From Deltaproteobacteria bacterium (GTDB lineage: Bacteria; Myxococcota; Polyangia; Haliangiales; Haliangiaceae): a stretch of 15,611 bases of DNA. Positions 1-8,308 of the stretch are shown here, piece after piece. The notes beneath the pieces are model-generated. The model was not told the DNA's origin. It was given only the letters and a program-made list of their open reading frames with translations, and searched no databases. The stretch's first letter is position 1, and each line of letters starts with the position of its first letter. The position numbers were made by a program, and so were the translations under genes. Where the stretch lies: assembly GCA_018262455.1 (NCBI GenBank), contig JAGSPR010000144.1:1-15611 (forward strand). The letters run 5' to 3'.

Positions 1-77
1 GAGCCGCGGGGTGCGCCCGCGTGCGGGGCCAGCCGCGCGTCGTCGTGCCAGCACCGCGCCCCGCGATCTATGCGCTA

Positions 78-97
78 CAGGCTCCTACAGGCTCCTA
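78..97. repeat. Perfect 10-bp tandem duplication at a stop codon
   Basis: The ten bases CAGGCTCCTA occur twice head to tail (78-87 and 88-97). The second copy contains the TAG stop codon of the minus-strand TPR-like gene (read as CTA at 95-97 on the plus strand). Removing one copy would leave the protein unchanged, so this looks like a recent neutral slippage event. Positions 1-77 hold only GC-rich sequence, including a 7-bp inverted repeat (23-29 with 58-64), and no gene I can support. Confidence 0.7.
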
Positions 98-2020
98 GTT
101 GAGATCGGCGCGGCGGGTGCGCCACTCGACGAACAGCGCGGCAAACCGCGGATCGCTCTGCAGCGGCGCGAGATCGTTGTCGGTCTCCATCTTCTCGGTG
201 TGCTCGTACTCGTGCTCGATCGCCTTGGCGACCTGCTCGAGAGCGCGATCGATCTGACCGACCGCAGCATACGCACACGCGGCCGAATGAAAGATGTACG
301 GGTTCTCGGGGCCGAACGGCTGACCGCCATCCGCCAGCTCGACGGCGAGCCGGTAGTCACCGAGCGCATGGGCGTGGATACAGGCGTTGTTCCAGGCCAT
401 CACGAGCGCGGTACGGGCTTCGCCTGCGTCTGCCGCCGGGGCGGGTAGCGCGAGGACCTTGCGGAGGATCGCGAGCGCCTGCGGCCGCTCGACCGCGAAG
501 CTCGCGTTGTAGAGAAACGGGACGAGCGCGCCGTGGTTGGGCAGGCGCTCCAGCACGGCAGCGAGATACGCCGGCGCATGGCGCGCGATCGAGCCGACGA
601 GCTCCGCGAGCTCCTCGGGATCGGTCGCCGAAAGCGTCTGATCGTCGAGCAGCTCGAGCGCACCGTCGAGCTCGCCCGGTGCGTGCTCGGAGATCTCCCC
701 GACCACGAGCAACCGGACATCGCGGCTCGGCGCCTCACGGGCGAGCGCGATGGCATCGCCGAGCCGGCGCTGGCGGACCAGCACGATCGCCAGGTAGCCC
801 GTCGCGTCCGAGGCGGGGTCGAACGACAGGGCCCGGCGGAGCAGGCGCTCGGCCACCAGCGACGTCGCCGGGTCGTCCGGGTCATGGTCGAGTGCCACCT
901 CGATCAGCATGCCGGCGAGCTCGCGCTTGCTCCAGGCGCTCTGGGCGACCGCCCAGGACAGCGCGGCCTCCTCGCCGTGGCGGGCAAATCGTTCGGCGAA
1001 CGGATTGCCCGCGAGGATGAACGGCTCGCCGCCGGCCTCGCCCGAGGCCCGTGCCTTGACCGCATCGTCGATGACGTCGAACCGCGCCCACATGATCGGC
1101 AGGACGTCGTTGATCCTCGCGACGATCCACAGCAGGAAGTGCACCTGATCCGAGGAGGTCGCGGGGACGGCGAACCGCTCCACCCACATCAGCGCCGAAT
1201 GATGCCGGCGATCGTGCACCACGTCCGCGCGCTGGAACGCCTCGAACTCCTCGGCGCGTTCGTCCTGGTAGACCGAGAGCCAGAGCGCGAAGAACGCGTT
1301 GATCACGGACTCCTCGCCTGGCAGTGGCGTGCCGGCGAGCTTCACCGAAACCCCGAATCGCTCCCAATCGTAGTCGTCGATGATCTCTGGATAGCGCTCG
1401 ATCGGAAACGCGACCGAGTGCTCCAGTGGGGGCGGGCCGTTGCGCCAGTGGCTCTCGATCATCCCGCCCAGGTCGAGCTCGTCGTCGCCGGCATCGCCCT
1501 CGTCGTCGTCCTCGTCCTCGTCGTCGTCCTCCTCCTCCGGCTCGGGGATGTCGGGCGCGTCAGGAGCGGAGTACAGCACCTCGGCGGGCTCGTCGAACAC
1601 CGCATCGACGACCTCCGGCGGGCCTGCGGGCGAGGCCTCGGCCGCTTCGTCATCCTGATCATCGGGCTCGATGAGGGCGAGCTCGAGCCAGGCCACGCCA
1701 TCGATCCCGGTCTCGACCTTGATGCACCAGATCGCCTCGAGGTCGTAGGTCGCCGCGACCAGCTCGAGAGCGGCACGCTGCTTCTCGAGCTCGGCCGGTG
1801 TCGGCGGCAACCACGGCGCGGCGAGCCACTGGCGGTCCGGCTCGATCTCGGCTTCATCGCGATCGGCCGAATCGTCGGATTCGTCCTCGGTCACGCCGGC
1901 GGCACCGAGCACCTCCCACAACGCGCGCTGGGCGGCGTGATCGAGGGGACGTGCACTGCGCGCGATGACGATCCCGCGTGCCAGGTCGTTGCGCCGCGGC
2001 TCGAGGCCGGTGAGCTCCAC
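95..2020 (-). CDS. Acidic TPR-like repeat protein, function unknown
   Basis: Open frame of 641 residues with a GTG start at 2020. I do not recognise a named family. The N-terminal 150 residues are mixed alpha/beta with scattered acidic residues. Residues about 160-183 form an almost uninterrupted Asp/Glu run, written in the DNA as a GAC/GAG tract around 1474-1545. The C-terminal 300 residues are Ala/Leu-rich helices of TPR type. The best repeat-like part is about 540-625, with NNACIHAHALGDY, then SAACAYAAVGQIDRALEQ, then a closing DLAPLQSDPRFAAL, which is common at the end of TPR domains. There is no signal peptide, so it is probably cytosolic and a scaffold or binding protein (inference). 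It lies 38 bp after sdaA on the same strand. The start is supported by TACGCT seven nt upstream, so it may have its own promoter. Existence is clear; function is not. Confidence 0.85.
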   Translation of the reverse strand: MELTGLEPRRNDLARGIVIARSARPLDHAAQRALWEVLGAAGVTEDESDDSADRDEAEIEPDRQWLAAPWLPPTPAELEKQRAALELVAATYDLEAIWCIKVETGIDGVAWLELALIEPDDQDDEAAEASPAGPPEVVDAVFDEPAEVLYSAPDAPDIPEPEEEDDDEDEDDDEGDAGDDELDLGGMIESHWRNGPPPLEHSVAFPIERYPEIIDDYDWERFGVSVKLAGTPLPGEESVINAFFALWLSVYQDERAEEFEAFQRADVVHDRRHHSALMWVERFAVPATSSDQVHFLLWIVARINDVLPIMWARFDVIDDAVKARASGEAGGEPFILAGNPFAERFARHGEEAALSWAVAQSAWSKRELAGMLIEVALDHDPDDPATSLVAERLLRRALSFDPASDATGYLAIVLVRQRRLGDAIALAREAPSRDVRLLVVGEISEHAPGELDGALELLDDQTLSATDPEELAELVGSIARHAPAYLAAVLERLPNHGALVPFLYNASFAVERPQALAILRKVLALPAPAADAGEARTALVMAWNNACIHAHALGDYRLAVELADGGQPFGPENPYIFHSAACAYAAVGQIDRALEQVAKAIEHEYEHTEKMETDNDLAPLQSDPRFAALFVEWRTRRADLN

Positions 2021-2027
2021 TGATCTC

Positions 2028-2033
2028 AGCGTA
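2028..2033 (-). promoter_or_regulatory. Putative -10 element (TACGCT) before the TPR-like gene
   Basis: Read on the minus strand, TACGCT ends 7 nt before the GTG start at 2020. No good -35 hexamer and no Shine-Dalgarno sequence at normal spacing is visible. It fits the TAnnnT pattern seen before several other genes in this window and suggests a leaderless transcript. This is inference from position and repetition only. Confidence 0.4.
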
Positions 2034-2058
2034 CCTCAGGTCGAGCGACCAGGTTCGA

Positions 2059-3438
<1,380 letters not shown>

Positions 3439-3513
3439 GGCCCGCCTGCGCCAGCTTGCCACGTCTGTGCGGACGTTCCCATGATCGGGAAGTCACGACC
3501 GACGAGCGCGGGC

Positions 3514-4740
3514 TCAGAACAGGATGCGGGTCCTGATGTTCGTCTCGAGCGCGGCGATCTCGCGCCGGACGTCCTCCGACACGTCATGGTCGAGGTCCAT
3601 GAGCAGGTAGCCGATGTCGGGATCGGTCGACAGCACCTGCGCCCGGATGTTGGCGTTGAAGTCCGACACGATCTTGTTGATGTCGCGGAGCACGCCCGGG
3701 ACGTTGCGATGGATGTTGAGGATGCGATGAGCGCCCGGGGTGACCGGGACCTCGATCTGCGGGAAGTTCACCGCGCCGGTGGTCGAGCCCGCGTTGATCA
3801 GCTTGATCAGCGCGGCCGAGACCTCGCGGCCGATCGCCTCCTGCGCCTCCTCGGTGGAGCCGCCGATGTGCGGGGTGAGGATGACGTTGGGCAGCCCGCG
3901 CAGCTGCGACGCGAAGCCGTCGCTGTTGCCTTCGGGCTCGTCGGGATAGACGTCGACCGCGGCGCCGCTGATGTGGCCGCGCGTGATGGCATCGGCGAGG
4001 GCATCGATCACGACGACCGTGCCGCGGCTCGCGTTGAGCAGGCACGCGCCGGGCTTCATCCGGGCGAGCTCGTCGCGGCCGATCATGTTCTTGGTCTGCG
4101 GCGTCTCGGGGACGTGCAGGGTCACGAAGTCGGCGATCTCGAGCACGTCCTCGAGCTTGGGCATCGACCGGTTGTTCCCCATCGGGAGCTTCGCGGACAC
4201 GTCGAAGAACACGACGCGCATCCCGAACCCCTCGGCGAGCACGCCGATCTGGCTGCCGATGTGGCCGTAGCCGACGATGCCGAGGGTCTTGCCGCGGACC
4301 TCGTGGCTGCCCACGGCGACCTTGCGCCAGCGGCCTTCGTGGACCTCACGGGTGCGGTCTCCGAGGTGGCGGGACAGCATCACGACCTCGGCGAGGATGA
4401 GCTCCGCCACCGAGCGCGTGTTCGAGAACGGCGCGTTGAACACCGGGACGCCGCGATGGTTGGCATGCGAGAGCGCGACCTGGTTGGTGCCGATGCAGAA
4501 CGCCCCCACCGCGAGCATCCGTCGGGCCGCGTCGAGCACGGCGGGAGTGACGCGCGTCTTGCTCCGGATCCCGAGGATGTGGGCGTCGCGAACCCGGGCG
4601 ATCAGCTCGGGCTCGGACAGCGAGCCTTTGACTTGCTCGACGGCGAAGCCCTCCGCCGCGAAGGCCTCCGCGGCCACCGGGTGGACGTTCTCGAGCAACA
4701 GGATCTTGATCTCGCTCTTGGGGAATGACGTGGCTGGCAT
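3514..4740 (-). CDS. serA: D-3-phosphoglycerate dehydrogenase
   Basis: First enzyme of phosphorylated serine synthesis: it oxidises 3-phosphoglycerate to 3-phosphohydroxypyruvate with NAD. At 408 residues it is nearly co-linear with E. coli SerA (410). Visible parts are CIGTNQVAL (82-90), FNAPFSNTRSVAEL (101-114), the nucleotide loop GYGHIG (157-162) and the catalytic residues R239 (NASRG), E268 (DEPEGN) and H291 (TPHIGGST). The C-terminal ACT domain (about 337-408) keeps H344, N346 and N364, the residues that bind serine in the E. coli enzyme, so feedback inhibition by serine is probably retained. The open frame runs further upstream, but that stretch overlaps the metallopeptidase gene. The ATG at 4740 matches the family start and has GGAG 11 nt upstream, inside the end of the preceding gene. 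Only 5 nt separate it from that gene's stop, so the two are probably co-transcribed. Confidence 0.97.
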   Translation of the reverse strand: MPATSFPKSEIKILLLENVHPVAAEAFAAEGFAVEQVKGSLSEPELIARVRDAHILGIRSKTRVTPAVLDAARRMLAVGAFCIGTNQVALSHANHRGVPVFNAPFSNTRSVAELILAEVVMLSRHLGDRTREVHEGRWRKVAVGSHEVRGKTLGIVGYGHIGSQIGVLAEGFGMRVVFFDVSAKLPMGNNRSMPKLEDVLEIADFVTLHVPETPQTKNMIGRDELARMKPGACLLNASRGTVVVIDALADAITRGHISGAAVDVYPDEPEGNSDGFASQLRGLPNVILTPHIGGSTEEAQEAIGREVSAALIKLINAGSTTGAVNFPQIEVPVTPGAHRILNIHRNVPGVLRDINKIVSDFNANIRAQVLSTDPDIGYLLMDLDHDVSEDVRREIAALETNIRTRILF

Positions 4741-4745
4741 GCGCT

Positions 4746-5600
4746 TCAGGGCTCCGCGGTGAACGTATCGCAGGCATCGAGCCGACCGGTATCGAACCCG
4801 CGTCGAAACCACCTCATGCGCTGCGCCGACGTGCCGTGCGTGAACGTCTCGGGATCGACGGCGCGGCCCGCATCTTTCTGAAGGCGATCGTCTCCGATCG
4901 CGCTCGCGGCGTTGAGCGCCTCCTCGAGATCTCCGATCTGGAGGATCTTGCGCTCGGCGGCCGCGTGTCCCCACACGCCTGCGTAGCAGTCGGCCTGGAG
5001 CTCCTGGCGCACCGACGCGGCGTTGCGGCTCCGGCGATCCCGACCCAGACGCTGGGTGGTCTTCTCGATCCCCGACAGGTTCTGCAGGTGGTGACCGATC
5101 TCGTGGGCGAGCACGTACGCCTGGGCAAAGTCGCCCGGCGCGCCGAACCGTTGCTTGAGGTCGCGATAGAACGACAGGTCGATGTACGCCTGCTCGTCGG
5201 CCGGACAGTAGAACGGACCGATCGCCGAGGAGGACAGGCCGCATCCGGTATCGATCGCGCTCGTGAAGATGAACAGCTTCGCGCGCCGGTACGGCTTGCC
5301 GGCCTCGCGAAACTGGGTCGCGAAGGTGTCCTGGATGTCCTTCATCACGAACTTCACGAACTCGACGAGCTCGGCTTCCGGATCCGGGCCCGCGGGCGGC
5401 ACCGAGGTAGGGGACGGGGCTGGCGACCCATCCTCACTCCCGAGCAGCCCCGTGAGATCGACGCCGAGCAGCCGCGCGAGCACGACGACCACGATCAAGG
5501 TCACCGCGCCACCAGCACCGACCTTCGCGCCCATCCCGCCAGCTGGCTTGCCGCGGACGTCGACGACATCGTCGTTTTGCGTGCCCCGCGTCCACTTCAC
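4746..5600 (-). CDS. ypfJ: YpfJ-type neutral zinc metallopeptidase (PF04228 family)
   Basis: Predicted membrane-anchored zinc metallopeptidase of 284 residues; the family's substrate and role are poorly known. The N-terminus MKWTRGTQNDDVVDVRG follows the family pattern (MxWxG...S/D-N-V-x-D-x-R). A single transmembrane segment lies at about 28-46, then a Pro/Ser-rich linker (55-72), then the catalytic domain. Family blocks seen are DTGCGLSSSAIGPFYCPADE (118-136), LSFYRDLKQRFGAPGDFAQAY (about 142-162), the zinc motif HEIGHH (166-171) and RQELQADCYAGVW (198-210), whose E200 is the expected third ligand. The start is GTG at 5600, six nt after a TACCGT hexamer and only 26 bp from the divergent ParB-like gene. 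It appears to head the unit that continues into serA. A link between this peptidase and serine metabolism is not obvious. Confidence 0.92.
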   Translation of the reverse strand: MKWTRGTQNDDVVDVRGKPAGGMGAKVGAGGAVTLIVVVVLARLLGVDLTGLLGSEDGSPAPSPTSVPPAGPDPEAELVEFVKFVMKDIQDTFATQFREAGKPYRRAKLFIFTSAIDTGCGLSSSAIGPFYCPADEQAYIDLSFYRDLKQRFGAPGDFAQAYVLAHEIGHHLQNLSGIEKTTQRLGRDRRSRNAASVRQELQADCYAGVWGHAAAERKILQIGDLEEALNAASAIGDDRLQKDAGRAVDPETFTHGTSAQRMRWFRRGFDTGRLDACDTFTAEP

Positions 5601-5606
5601 GAAACG

Positions 5607-5612
5607 ACGGTA
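5607..5612 (-). promoter_or_regulatory. Putative -10 element (TACCGT) for the zinc metallopeptidase
   Basis: On the minus strand TACCGT ends 6 nt before the GTG at 5600. It lies back to back with the opposite-strand hexamer at 5614-5619 inside the 26-bp divergent gap, so the two promoters would compete for the same DNA. No convincing -35 element is seen. Inference from position. Confidence 0.4.
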
Positions 5613-5613
5613 C

Positions 5614-5619
5614 TACAGT
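5614..5619 (+). promoter_or_regulatory. Putative -10 element (TACAGT) for the ParB-like gene
   Basis: TACAGT ends 7 nt before the ATG at 5627. An overlapping TACTAC (5611-5616) is an alternative. GAGG lies only 1 nt from the ATG, too close to act as a normal ribosome binding site, which favours leaderless translation. The promoter call is inference. Confidence 0.4.
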
Positions 5620-5626
5620 CCGAGGC

Positions 5627-6667
5627 ATGCCATCGAAGCCTGCCTCGAAGGCGCCCGCAGCGAAGTCCGGCAAGAAGTCTGACAAGGCCGGGGCGAAGAA
5701 GCCTGCGGCGGCACGCAAGCCCCGCAAGGCCAAGGCCGAGGCTGGTTCGGTCGGCCTGACGTCCCAGGAGTGCGCGAGCGGATCGCCATCGCCCGAGGTG
5801 ATGCGGGTTCGCACGCAGATCGAGGACGCCAACGGGACCGTGCTCGTCACCTACCGCGAGCCGTTCGGCGGGCACTGGGTCGCGCTCGCGGCGCTGCCGC
5901 TCGACAAGGTGAAGCCGACGCCCTACCAGCGCGAGCTGTCCAAGACCCACACCGACCGGCTCGCGGCCGTGATCCCGAAGGTGGGGCGCTTCCTCGATCC
6001 CGTGATCGCGGTCCCCTACGGTGACGGCTTCATCTCACCGAACGGCATGCACCGGCTCGCGGCGCTCGCCCAGCTCGGGGCGAAGACCGTGGTCGCGCTC
6101 GTGATGCCGGAGCCCGAGATCGCGTTCCGGATCCTCGCGCTCAACACCGAGAAGGCGCACACGCTGAAGGACAAGGCGATCGAGGTGATCCGCATGGCCC
6201 GCGCGATCGCCGCGACCGACGACGACCGCAGCGAGGCCGACGTCGCGTTCGAGCTCGAGCAGGCCTCGCTGGTCACCCTCGGCATCTGCTACGAGAAGCA
6301 CGGACGGTTCTCGGGCGGGGCGTACAACTCCGTCGTGTCACGCACCGAGACGTTCTCGACCGAGCCGATGGCGAACAGCTTGAAGCTGCGTGAGGCCCAC
6401 GCGGACAAGCTGCTCGAGCTCGACGAGGCAGTCCTGGCCGCCGTGGTGCGGCTCAAGGAGGCCGGGTTCACCAGCGGTTACCTCAAGCCGATCGTCGTCG
6501 CGCGGATCAACCCGCTGCGGTTCGCCAAGCCCGGCATGGACGACGCGCGGCCCGACTTCGACCGGACGATCGCCAAGATGCTCGAAGGCGCCAAGAAGTT
6601 CGACGCCTCCAAGGTGAAGGCGCAGGACGTGGCGATCGCGGCCGCGGTCGGCGGCAGCGACGAGTAG
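5627..6667 (+). CDS. ParB/Srx-fold domain protein with Lys/Ala/Pro-rich N-terminal tail
   Basis: Protein of 346 residues. Residues 1-40 are Lys, Ala and Pro with few other types (for example KKSDKAGAKKPAAARKPRKA) and resemble bacterial histone-H1-like tails, so DNA contact is plausible. Residues about 85-170 look like a ParB N-terminal (ParB/sulfiredoxin) fold: a PLDKVKPTPYQREL strand-helix entry and then SPNGMHRLAALAQLG, containing GMHRLAA (140-146), which fits the GxxRxxA nucleotide-binding box of ParB. The rest (170-346) is helical and unlike the ParB helix-turn-helix and dimerisation domains. It is therefore probably not the segregation ParB, and no parA or parS-like site is adjacent. It could bind or hydrolyse a nucleotide while bound to DNA (inference). 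It stands alone on its strand, divergent from the peptidase-serA unit by 26 bp, and ends 21 bp from the convergent barrel gene. Confidence 0.85.
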   Translation: MPSKPASKAPAAKSGKKSDKAGAKKPAAARKPRKAKAEAGSVGLTSQECASGSPSPEVMRVRTQIEDANGTVLVTYREPFGGHWVALAALPLDKVKPTPYQRELSKTHTDRLAAVIPKVGRFLDPVIAVPYGDGFISPNGMHRLAALAQLGAKTVVALVMPEPEIAFRILALNTEKAHTLKDKAIEVIRMARAIAATDDDRSEADVAFELEQASLVTLGICYEKHGRFSGGAYNSVVSRTETFSTEPMANSLKLREAHADKLLELDEAVLAAVVRLKEAGFTSGYLKPIVVARINPLRFAKPGMDDARPDFDRTIAKMLEGAKKFDASKVKAQDVAIAAAVGGSDE

Positions 6668-6688
6668 CGGCTCTCCGAGCGCGCCGCG

Positions 6689-7240
6689 CTAGAAGAAGTA
6701 GTAGTGGATCCCGGCGCTGCCGGTCGTCTGGCCACCGATCAGCGTGCCCGAGGCATCGACCGCGCCGAGCACGAACCCGATGGTGAACGACAGCGCCACG
6801 TTCGACGCGACGAACGCTCGGATCTGCACGCCCGGCTCGATGAACAGCAGCGTGTCGCGGTTGTTCTGGTCGGTGGCGAGCGGATTCGGGATGCTGAGGA
6901 TCCCGAGGGTTCCGCCGACGCCGAAGTCCGACATCGCAGTCGAATGGACGTGGTAGTAGAACCGCCCGGACAGCGAGTAGACGGTGTCGTGGGAGCCGCC
7001 CCCATCGGCAAACCCGAGCGCGCCGCCGACGTGGAACTTACCCGCGTCGTAGTTCATCGACGCGCCTCCCTCCCCGACCGCGGTGCCGCCGCCGCCGGCG
7101 CCGGCGGGGAGGAACGAGGCCCCGAGCCCGAACTCGGCACCGACGCCGATCGATCCGCCCTGGCCGCCGGCGCTGGCCGCGCCAGTGGTCGCGAGCACGA
7201 GCATCGCCGCAAGCGTAATGGTTCTTCTCATGCGAGCCAT
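6689..7240 (-). CDS. Secreted small outer-membrane beta-barrel-like protein
   Basis: Protein of 183 residues from the ATG at 7240. A GGGGTGAG sequence just upstream could act as a ribosome binding site; an ATG at 7231 is the alternative. Residues 1-24 are a clear Sec signal peptide (MARMRRTITL, then a hydrophobic core, cleavage near ASA/GG). The mature chain starts with a Gly-rich segment and then alternates polar and hydrophobic residues in strand-like blocks (KFHVGGALGFAD, YSLSGRFYYHVH, DFGVGGTLGILS, FIEPGVQIRAFV, NVALSFTIGFVLG). It ends in GIHYYFF, the C-terminal aromatic pattern recognised by the BAM machinery. An outer-membrane barrel of roughly eight strands fits; I cannot assign a ligand or named family. 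The gene is divergent from the 334-residue protein by 48 bp and convergent with the ParB-like gene. Confidence 0.85.
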   Translation of the reverse strand: MARMRRTITLAAMLVLATTGAASAGGQGGSIGVGAEFGLGASFLPAGAGGGGTAVGEGGASMNYDAGKFHVGGALGFADGGGSHDTVYSLSGRFYYHVHSTAMSDFGVGGTLGILSIPNPLATDQNNRDTLLFIEPGVQIRAFVASNVALSFTIGFVLGAVDASGTLIGGQTTGSAGIHYYFF

Positions 7241-7276
7241 GCTCACCCCAATTCCGGGCCGTGCGCAAGTTGGTGG

Positions 7277-7282
7277 TAGGCT
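7277..7282 (+). promoter_or_regulatory. Putative -10 element (TAGGCT) before the 334-residue protein
   Basis: TAGGCT ends 6 nt before the GTG at 7289. The same hexamer occurs 7 nt before the methyltransferase start at 8943. No -35 consensus is clear. The GGTAGG just upstream could instead be read as a weak ribosome binding site, so the call is tentative. Confidence 0.4.
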
Positions 7283-7288
7283 GCCGAC

Positions 7289-8293
7289 GTGCTGTCTGCC
7301 GAGCTCGAGCTGACCTCGCTCGACGCGCGCCACTGGAAGAACTGGTGGCAGCTGCTCGTGCCACCGCGCATGCTCGCCCAGCCGCCGTGGGCGCTCGCCG
7401 TGCTCGACGAGGGACGCGTGGTGAAGCTCGTCCTGAGCGGCAAGGGTGCGATCGATCCCGCGGACCATCCGATGCCCGGGCTGGGAGATCAGGCGCTCGC
7501 GGCATGGGCGAGGATCCTGGGGGTCTCGGCGATCGTCGCGATCGAGCGGCGCGTGATCGGCGAGCTCTCGGCCGAGATCGAAGGCGCGCTGCGGCTCGAC
7601 CAGGATCTCGTCGAGCAGGGGCTGATCGCGCTGCGTGCCCTCAAGCGCCACGCCGGTCGCGGACTGTGGACGGAGCCGCCGATCCTGGACGTGCTGCCCG
7701 CGCCGAGCTACGAACCGCTCCAGCGCACGTTCGATCTGCTCGTCCCCGATGGCTCCTCGCTCGTGGCCTACGTGATCGACGATGATCGCCACAAGGTTCA
7801 CTCGTCGATCATCGCGGTCAAGCGCGCCGGCGACATCACGCGCGCCGCGACGCACCGGGCGATCGCCGATCTCGTCCCCGAGCCGTCGCTCGCGCGCGAC
7901 TGGGACAAGGGCTACAAGCGAGTGCTCGACGCCGTCGAGGACCGGTTTGCCAGGCCGAGCATCGCCGTGTTCCTCGAGCGCGCCACCCTGCTGCGCATCC
8001 TCACCGGCCCGAGCGATCAGCTGCCGCGCGAGCTCAATGCCAAGCACGTGGTGATCGATCCCGCGCCGGCGTGGTTGCTCGGGTTGCTCGGGGGCGCCGC
8101 GGTCGCCGCGATGGCTGGGCGCGCGGCCAGTGCGCTCGCGAACATGCTGCCGCAAAACGCGCGCGATCGCGCCTCGGCAATCGCCAGCCGCGCGCGCGGG
8201 GCGATGAAGGACTCCGGAGCCAGCCCGTTCGCGCTGCTCGGCTTCGATCCCCTCGAGCTGTGGTCACGCCTCAAGCAACACTACCGACCCTGA
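7289..8293 (+). CDS. Hypothetical protein, 334 residues
   Basis: I do not recognise this family. It starts with GTG at 7289; no upstream in-frame start fits better. The chain has no signal peptide. Residues 1-130 are mixed (ELTSLDARHWKNWWQLLVPP, then strand-like ALAVLDEGRVVKLVLS), 145-240 look like a second alpha/beta region (FDLLVPDGSSLVAYVIDDDR, then a helix with DWDKGYKRVLDAVEDRFA), and residues about 259-285 are a hydrophobic, small-residue stretch (WLLGLLGGAAVAAMAG) that could be a membrane or amphipathic helix. The last 40 residues are basic and end SPFALLGFDPLELWSRLKQH. Codon use fits the neighbours, so it is very probably a real gene. It may be a peripheral membrane protein, but I cannot assign a role. 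It ends 15 bp from the convergent acetyltransferase gene. Confidence 0.8.
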   Translation: MLSAELELTSLDARHWKNWWQLLVPPRMLAQPPWALAVLDEGRVVKLVLSGKGAIDPADHPMPGLGDQALAAWARILGVSAIVAIERRVIGELSAEIEGALRLDQDLVEQGLIALRALKRHAGRGLWTEPPILDVLPAPSYEPLQRTFDLLVPDGSSLVAYVIDDDRHKVHSSIIAVKRAGDITRAATHRAIADLVPEPSLARDWDKGYKRVLDAVEDRFARPSIAVFLERATLLRILTGPSDQLPRELNAKHVVIDPAPAWLLGLLGGAAVAAMAGRAASALANMLPQNARDRASAIASRARGAMKDSGASPFALLGFDPLELWSRLKQHYRP

Positions 8294-8308
8294 GTCCTCA
8301 CCGCTGCG

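Noticed and set aside
1440..1658. Ser-rich and Arg/Pro-rich plus-strand frames over the acidic tract
   Set aside because: These are reading-frame shadows of the GAC/GAG repeat coding for Asp/Glu on the minus strand.
4741..5244. N-terminal extension of the serA frame
   Set aside because: It overlaps the metallopeptidase gene in another frame and reads as Arg/Pro-rich noise. SerA homologues start at 4740.
5627..6667. Chromosome-partitioning ParB
   Set aside because: It has no helix-turn-helix region of the ParB type, no adjacent parA and no parS-like palindrome, and its C-terminal half is different.
7241..8155. Upstream part of the minus-strand frame that contains the barrel-like protein
   Set aside because: A signal peptide begins at 7240, and the upstream part is antisense to the 334-residue gene.
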